NCBI GenBank assembly: GCA_036654795.1
Contig: JAVVRI010000036.1
Span: forward strand, 1-19,985
DNA length: 19,985 nucleotides
Reading direction: 5' to 3'
Origin: JAVVRI01 sp036654795
Lineage (GTDB): Bacteria; Bacteroidota; Bacteroidia; Bacteroidales; Tannerellaceae
The position numbers and the translations under genes were made by a program. The notes beneath the pieces are model-generated. The model was given only the letters and a program-made list of their open reading frames with translations, was not told the DNA's origin and ran no database searches. Positions within the stretch are counted from its first letter, which is position 1. Each line of letters opens with the position of its first letter. Positions 16,321 to 19,985 of this stretch are shown here, piece after piece.

Positions 16321-17433
16321 CTATTTGCCCATACCTATGCGACCGTCCTGACGGATGTGCCAGATCTGTCCATCGGGGGCAGGAAGGGTGAGCTCGTATT
16401 GCGAGGGGGTGGTGTAGAGCGCGAGCTGCTTAGCTTGCTCGGTTGTACAGATTTCCTCTGGCTTCAGTTCGGCCAGACTGGTGGCATAGCTCCCGAAGGT
16501 TGCGGCGTACTCATTCTGTCGGTAGTAGAGGTTACGGAGCAGCCATTTGGTTTCGCTGGCGGGGTCTTGCACGAAGGGGACTGTGGCTGTGCCTGCCACG
16601 CTGTCTGTCATTTGCACATAGCCCCAGTATTCCGGCATGTGGATGTTGACCACACCCGTAGGAGCCCATACCCAGTTATATTCGCGCACCTTGTCTTCGC
16701 CCTTGATAGGGACTTTGACGTATTTGCCATCCTGCACCTCGGTCGTCCATTCCACACGCGAGAAGTTGACGCGCATCTGCTCGCCACTTGTCGGCTTGCC
16801 TTTGCCGCGGGTTACTTGATAGATGGATTCCCAAGGGATGAATACCTCAACACTCCAAGACTTGTCGGTATCAGCCGGATTGTTCAGCGTTCCGTCCACA
16901 TAGACGGCGGACTTCATGCCGGCAAATTCCCAGTTATTAAGTACTACCGGTGCATCGCGGTAAGGTCTGCTGAGGAACAAGTCCCACTCCGTACCCAAGG
17001 CGTTTACTTCATACTCCATGTAGTTGTGGGTGTCGTTGGTCGGGTTGAGGAAGATCTCGAAGTCGTTGTCCTGATAGATGACGGCATCATGTTCGGTGAT
17101 CGTGCCCCATACCTGCGGCTCCTCCATGAGGACTGCGAAGTACATGCCTTCATCGTCGTGCGTCATCTTGGCGCGGGTTTGGAGGAGGGGCTTCGGGCGC
17201 TTATCTCCCTCAATGTCGATGAAATCCGTCGTCCAAGGCACGGCGTCCCACTCTTCGGGCGACAGTATGCCATCTAGCGTAATCGTGCCGGGTGCCTGAT
17301 AGCACACGTAGGTTGGCGGAGCGAACGGTGCTTGCGGGGTGTAGGTGATTTCTTTGCCTTCGGGCTTCGGTTGTGCGCATGACAGCAGGCATAAGACGGC
17401 TATCGGGGCGGCGGCTAACATTGTTCTTTTCAT
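16321..17433 (-). CDS. CBM9-like carbohydrate-binding family lipoprotein
   Basis: This is a predicted envelope lipoprotein with one carbohydrate-binding family 9-like domain. The signal MKRTMLAAAPIAVLCLLSC places the lipobox Cys at residue 19. The beta-sandwich features are ITLDGILSPEEWDAVPWTTDF near the start, AKMTHDDEGMYFAVLMEEP, YQDNDFEIFLNPTNDTHNYM, WSVEVFIPWESI and MRVNFSRVEW. A unique tail after WGYVQMTD contains LRNLYYRQNEYAATFGSYA. In Bacteroidetes, proteins with this layout are commonly annotated carbohydrate-binding family 9-like and carry no catalytic domain. It starts 13 bp after the carbonic-anhydrase-like gene, so it is cotranscribed. It is 370 aa and intact. Actual sugar binding is unproven, and the ligand residues of true CBM9 cannot be confirmed by eye. 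Confidence 0.82.
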   Translation of the reverse strand: MKRTMLAAAPIAVLCLLSCAQPKPEGKEITYTPQAPFAPPTYVCYQAPGTITLDGILSPEEWDAVPWTTDFIDIEGDKRPKPLLQTRAKMTHDDEGMYFAVLMEEPQVWGTITEHDAVIYQDNDFEIFLNPTNDTHNYMEYEVNALGTEWDLFLSRPYRDAPVVLNNWEFAGMKSAVYVDGTLNNPADTDKSWSVEVFIPWESIYQVTRGKGKPTSGEQMRVNFSRVEWTTEVQDGKYVKVPIKGEDKVREYNWVWAPTGVVNIHMPEYWGYVQMTDSVAGTATVPFVQDPASETKWLLRNLYYRQNEYAATFGSYATSLAELKPEEICTTEQAKQLALYTTPSQYELTLPAPDGQIWHIRQDGRIGMGK

Positions 17434-17446
17434 ATAGCTATTCTTT

Positions 17447-18001
17447 TTAGATTATGATTTGTTCTTTATTCTCGCTTCCGTCCTCTTCGTCTTTGTACCA
17501 CGAAGCGTACATGTGGTAGTTACGGGCGATCTTTTGGTTGATCTCCTTGGCCTGTTCGGGGTCTACCTTCTTTAGGAACTTGGCGGGGTTTTCACCGTAG
17601 ATGCTGCCCGGTTCCACTTGTGTGTTGCTGAGCACGACTGCGCCGGCAGCCACAATGGCGCCTTCGCCTATGACGGCATGGTCCATCACGACTGAGCCCA
17701 TACCAATCAGGGCGCCGCTACAGATTTTGGCACCATGAATCGTTACGTTATGACCGATGGAGACGTCGTCTCCAATCTCGATGGTCGACTTCTGGTAAAG
17801 GGTGTGGAGGACGGAGCCGTCTTGTATGTTTACACCATTGCCAACGCGGATAGAGTTTACGTCGCCGCGCAGGATGGTCCCAAACCAGATACTACATCCA
17901 TCGCCAATCTCGACGTCGCCAATAATGGTGGCGTTGTCTGCTAGAAAAGTGTCTTTACCAATCTTTGGGGTAAAGCCACGCAGGGGTTTAATAAGTGCCA
18001 T
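17447..18001 (-). CDS. Gamma-carbonic-anhydrase-like hexapeptide-repeat protein
   Basis: This is a left-handed beta-helix protein of the gamma-carbonic anhydrase/YrdA group, expected to be a cytoplasmic trimer with metal at the subunit interface. Hexapeptide turns run through most of the 184 aa (ADNATIIGDVEIGDG, VGNGVNIQDGSV, IGMGSVVMDHAVIGEGAIVA). The three metal-ligand histidines of the family are present as H66 (SVLHT), H84 (SIGHN) and H89 (TIHGA). It ends with a helical tail and a charged EDGSENKEQIII end. I chose the ATG at 18001 (MALIKPLRGF), which lies 19 bp after the Xaa-Pro aminopeptidase stop. The longer in-frame start at 18124 would overlap that gene and adds unrelated sequence. 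Small YrdA-like members often lack measured carbonic anhydrase activity, so the enzymatic role is uncertain. Confidence 0.9.
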   Translation of the reverse strand: MALIKPLRGFTPKIGKDTFLADNATIIGDVEIGDGCSIWFGTILRGDVNSIRVGNGVNIQDGSVLHTLYQKSTIEIGDDVSIGHNVTIHGAKICSGALIGMGSVVMDHAVIGEGAIVAAGAVVLSNTQVEPGSIYGENPAKFLKKVDPEQAKEINQKIARNYHMYASWYKDEEDGSENKEQIII

Positions 18002-18020
18002 ATAGCCTGTTGTGTTAGAT

Positions 18021-19808
18021 TTAAATTTCGATTGTCTTTGCTTTGAGCCATGCCTGCTCTTCTTCGTTGAGGTGAGGGCTAAGGGTCTCGTAGACCTGTT
18101 GGTGATACTTGTTGAGCCAAGCATGCTCGCGAGCGGAAAGCATCGGCACGACTACCAGGCGGGTGTCGATGAAGCAGAGCGTTAAGGTTTCGAAGCTATA
18201 GAACTTACCATATTCCGTTTCGCTGTCCTCACGAACGAGCATCATGTTTTCCGTACGGATGCCATAGGCGCCGGTGCGATAGATGGCCGGTTCGTTGCTG
18301 AGCACCATGCCGGGGCGCAGGGGCGTTGCGTTTTCCTCCATGCGAATGCTTTGCGGGCCTTCGTGCACGTTAAGGCAGTGCCCAATGCCATGCCCTGTGC
18401 CATGTAGGTAGTTTACGCCGCAATCCCAAAGGGCTTTGCGCGCCAAGATGTCCAACTGTGAGCCGCGTGCACCGGCCGGGAATTTACATTTGGCCAAGCT
18501 GATGTTGCCCTTCAGTACGCGCGTGAAGTCTTTCTTCATCGCTTCCGTCGGCTCGCCGAGAGAGATAGTGCGGGTGATGTCCGTTGTGCCATCGAAGTAT
18601 TGTGCGCCGGAATCCATCAGTAGTAGACCTTCGGGTTGAAGGGCTGCGTCTGTTTCCGGAGTTGCGCTATAATGCACAATGGCGCCATGTGCGGCGTATC
18701 CGGCAATGGTTTCGAAACTGTCTGTTATGTAAAGTGGTTGCTCGGCGCGGAGTGCGGTCAGCTTTTCAGCAATACTCATCTCCGTAACGATGGCTCCTTC
18801 TGCCAGTTGCTTTTCCAACCAGATATAGAAACGAGTTAGGGCGACACCATCTTTAACAACAGCCTTGCGGAAGCCGGCAATCTCCTGCTCATTTTTGATG
18901 CTTTTCAGGTAGTTGGCGGGCGAGGTACCTTCAATGATTTTGCATCCGGCAGGCAGGGCGTTGAAGAGGGCTACGTTTGTTTTGTTCATGTCCACAAGGA
19001 AAACGGTAGTCTCAGGTAGGCGGGAAAGGTAGTCCCCAATCTTGCTATAATCGGCCAGTATAATCCCTTCTTTCTTGAGATGCCGTGCAATATCGGCCGT
19101 TAACTTATCGGGTTGGATAAACAACACCGATTCCTCTTCCGAGATAAAAGCATAGCTGACAGCAACAGGGTTATAGTCTACGTCTGTGCCGCGCAGGTTG
19201 AATGTCCAAGCGATCTCGTCCAAAGCAGCCAAGAGGGTGCAATCTGCTCCCGCTTCGTGTAGGCGTGTGTTGATGGCATCCAGCTTCTCCGGCGTGGCTT
19301 GTCCGCAGAACTCAATGGGCAGTTCGAATACGTTGTTGGCGGGTAGTGCTGGGCGGTCTTTCCAGATCTCGTTTATCAGGTCGGTGGAGGTATCTAAATG
19401 GATCTGTTTTCTTCTTAAACGATTTTCCAAAGTGCGTGCCTCTTCGGCGCTATAGGTTTGCCCGTCCAGACCAACCGTCTGTCCTTGCTGCAATTCGTGC
19501 AACAGGAAATCCTGAATAGAAGGTGTTTCCGGAAGAGCTAGCTTATAGAGCTCGATGCCGGAACCTTCCAGCTGTTCGGCTGCTTGCAGGAAGTAGCGTG
19601 AGTCAGTCCATAGCCCCGCTTTATCAGTAGTTACAACAACTGTTCCGGCGGAACCGGTAAAACCTGAGATCCATTCGCGTGACTTCCATCTGTCAGCGGG
19701 ATATTCGCTTAAATGCGGATCAGCACTGGGGATAATATACGCACCAATCTGGTGTGCTTTCATTGCCTCCCTTAAGGTGGCAACACGTTCGGAAATGTTT
19801 GTTTTCAT
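18021..19808 (-). CDS. Xaa-Pro aminopeptidase (M24B, three-domain aminopeptidase P type)
   Basis: This is a dinuclear-metal peptidase that removes an N-terminal residue preceding proline, expected in the cytoplasm since no signal peptide is seen. Two creatinase-like N-terminal domains span about 1-310 (AYIIPSADPHLSEYPADRWK, ISGFTGSAGTVVVTT, LWTDSRYFLQAAEQLEGSG). The pita-bread catalytic domain follows. Metal ligands are all present: D399 and D410 (MDSGAQYFDGTTDITRTI), His about 473 (GTGHGIGH), E506 (LSNEPAIY) and E520 (RTENMML). The spacings match aminopeptidase P1. The ATG at 19808 (MKTNISERVATLREAMK) gives 595 aa, the usual length. The upstream in-frame ATG at 19835 adds nine residues and is less likely. 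It is the first gene of the minus-strand operon, with a -7 promoter match about 45 bp upstream. Confidence 0.95.
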   Translation of the reverse strand: MKTNISERVATLREAMKAHQIGAYIIPSADPHLSEYPADRWKSREWISGFTGSAGTVVVTTDKAGLWTDSRYFLQAAEQLEGSGIELYKLALPETPSIQDFLLHELQQGQTVGLDGQTYSAEEARTLENRLRRKQIHLDTSTDLINEIWKDRPALPANNVFELPIEFCGQATPEKLDAINTRLHEAGADCTLLAALDEIAWTFNLRGTDVDYNPVAVSYAFISEEESVLFIQPDKLTADIARHLKKEGIILADYSKIGDYLSRLPETTVFLVDMNKTNVALFNALPAGCKIIEGTSPANYLKSIKNEQEIAGFRKAVVKDGVALTRFYIWLEKQLAEGAIVTEMSIAEKLTALRAEQPLYITDSFETIAGYAAHGAIVHYSATPETDAALQPEGLLLMDSGAQYFDGTTDITRTISLGEPTEAMKKDFTRVLKGNISLAKCKFPAGARGSQLDILARKALWDCGVNYLHGTGHGIGHCLNVHEGPQSIRMEENATPLRPGMVLSNEPAIYRTGAYGIRTENMMLVREDSETEYGKFYSFETLTLCFIDTRLVVVPMLSAREHAWLNKYHQQVYETLSPHLNEEEQAWLKAKTIEI

Positions 19809-19853
19809 CGCAATCAATATGTATTTAGTCAACATGATTATTCATACGTAGGA

Positions 19854-19861
19854 CAAAGTTA
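19854..19861 (-). promoter_or_regulatory. -7 element for the peptidase operon
   Basis: Read on the minus strand, this is TAACTTTG, an exact TAnnTTTG match. A TTTA about 20 bp further upstream (19882-19885) is a partial -33 element. The leader to the ATG at 19808 would be about 40 nt. No comparable signal is seen between the four genes downstream, which supports a single operon. Confidence 0.5.
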
Positions 19862-19985
19862 CTAAATAAATGCTTCACCTCTAAAAACAGAGCCTCAATT
19901 ATTCTATAGAGTAACCACAATTCAGATAATCCTAAAATCCGCAATTGAATAAACTGACAATTTTCTCTTCGGCAATTTATAAATT

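Noticed and set aside
16291..17277. A 328-codon open frame on the plus strand
   Set aside because: It lies opposite the CBM9-like lipoprotein gene, which has a clear signal and family motifs. The plus-strand product has no recognisable domain and is an antisense by-product of codon bias.
18002..18124. N-terminal extension of the carbonic-anhydrase-like protein (MLGSTSITNRS...)
   Set aside because: It would overlap the end of the Xaa-Pro aminopeptidase gene in another frame. The family protein starts naturally at MALIKPLRGF.

Overview
The window looks like the chromosome of a gut-type Bacteroidales bacterium (Bacteroidaceae-like). The signs are a SusC/SusD pair, a TPR/LuxR-type membrane-spanning regulator, lipoproteins with acidic residues after the lipobox cysteine, several TAnnTTTG promoter -7 elements and weak AT-rich ribosome binding sites. 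I cannot name the species. No tRNA, rRNA, CRISPR array or intact mobile element is visible.

Region 1 (1-2572) is AT-rich, about 38% GC in a sampled row. It holds a non-SusC TonB-dependent outer-membrane receptor. Eight bases after it is a 33-codon remnant that begins like a C39-peptidase ABC exporter, the type that matures and exports bacteriocin or RiPP peptides, and breaks off just after the catalytic cysteine. This appears to be the decayed edge of an accessory peptide-export locus.

Region 2 (2657-9262) is a polysaccharide-utilization core. It contains a TPR/transmembrane/HTH regulator, a SusC transporter interrupted by a 10-N assembly gap, and a SusD lipoprotein. The gap length is wrong for the reading frame; the true gap must be 2 modulo 3.

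Region 3 (9263-9551) is a 289-bp gene-free stretch. It holds an unusual array of four GAGC-NN-GCTC dyads spaced exactly 22 bp apart, then a hairpin and a small operator-like motif. Promoter-like elements lie inside the array.

Region 4 (9552-14680) is a two-gene glycosidase operon, about 53% GC in a sampled row. A secreted LacZ-type GH2 beta-galactosidase is followed one base later by a lipoprotein GH63-like (alpha/alpha)6 glycosidase, and then a clear intrinsic terminator. Together with SusCD it suggests uptake and exo-trimming of a small glycan with terminal alpha-linked glucose (or a similar sugar) and beta-galactose. The substrate is inference.

Region 5 (14695-19985, minus strand) is a probable four-gene operon. 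Its order is Xaa-Pro aminopeptidase, gamma-carbonic-anhydrase-like protein, CBM9-like lipoprotein, and a secreted bleomycin-hydrolase-like C1 peptidase. It has a -7 match upstream and an intrinsic terminator facing that of region 4.
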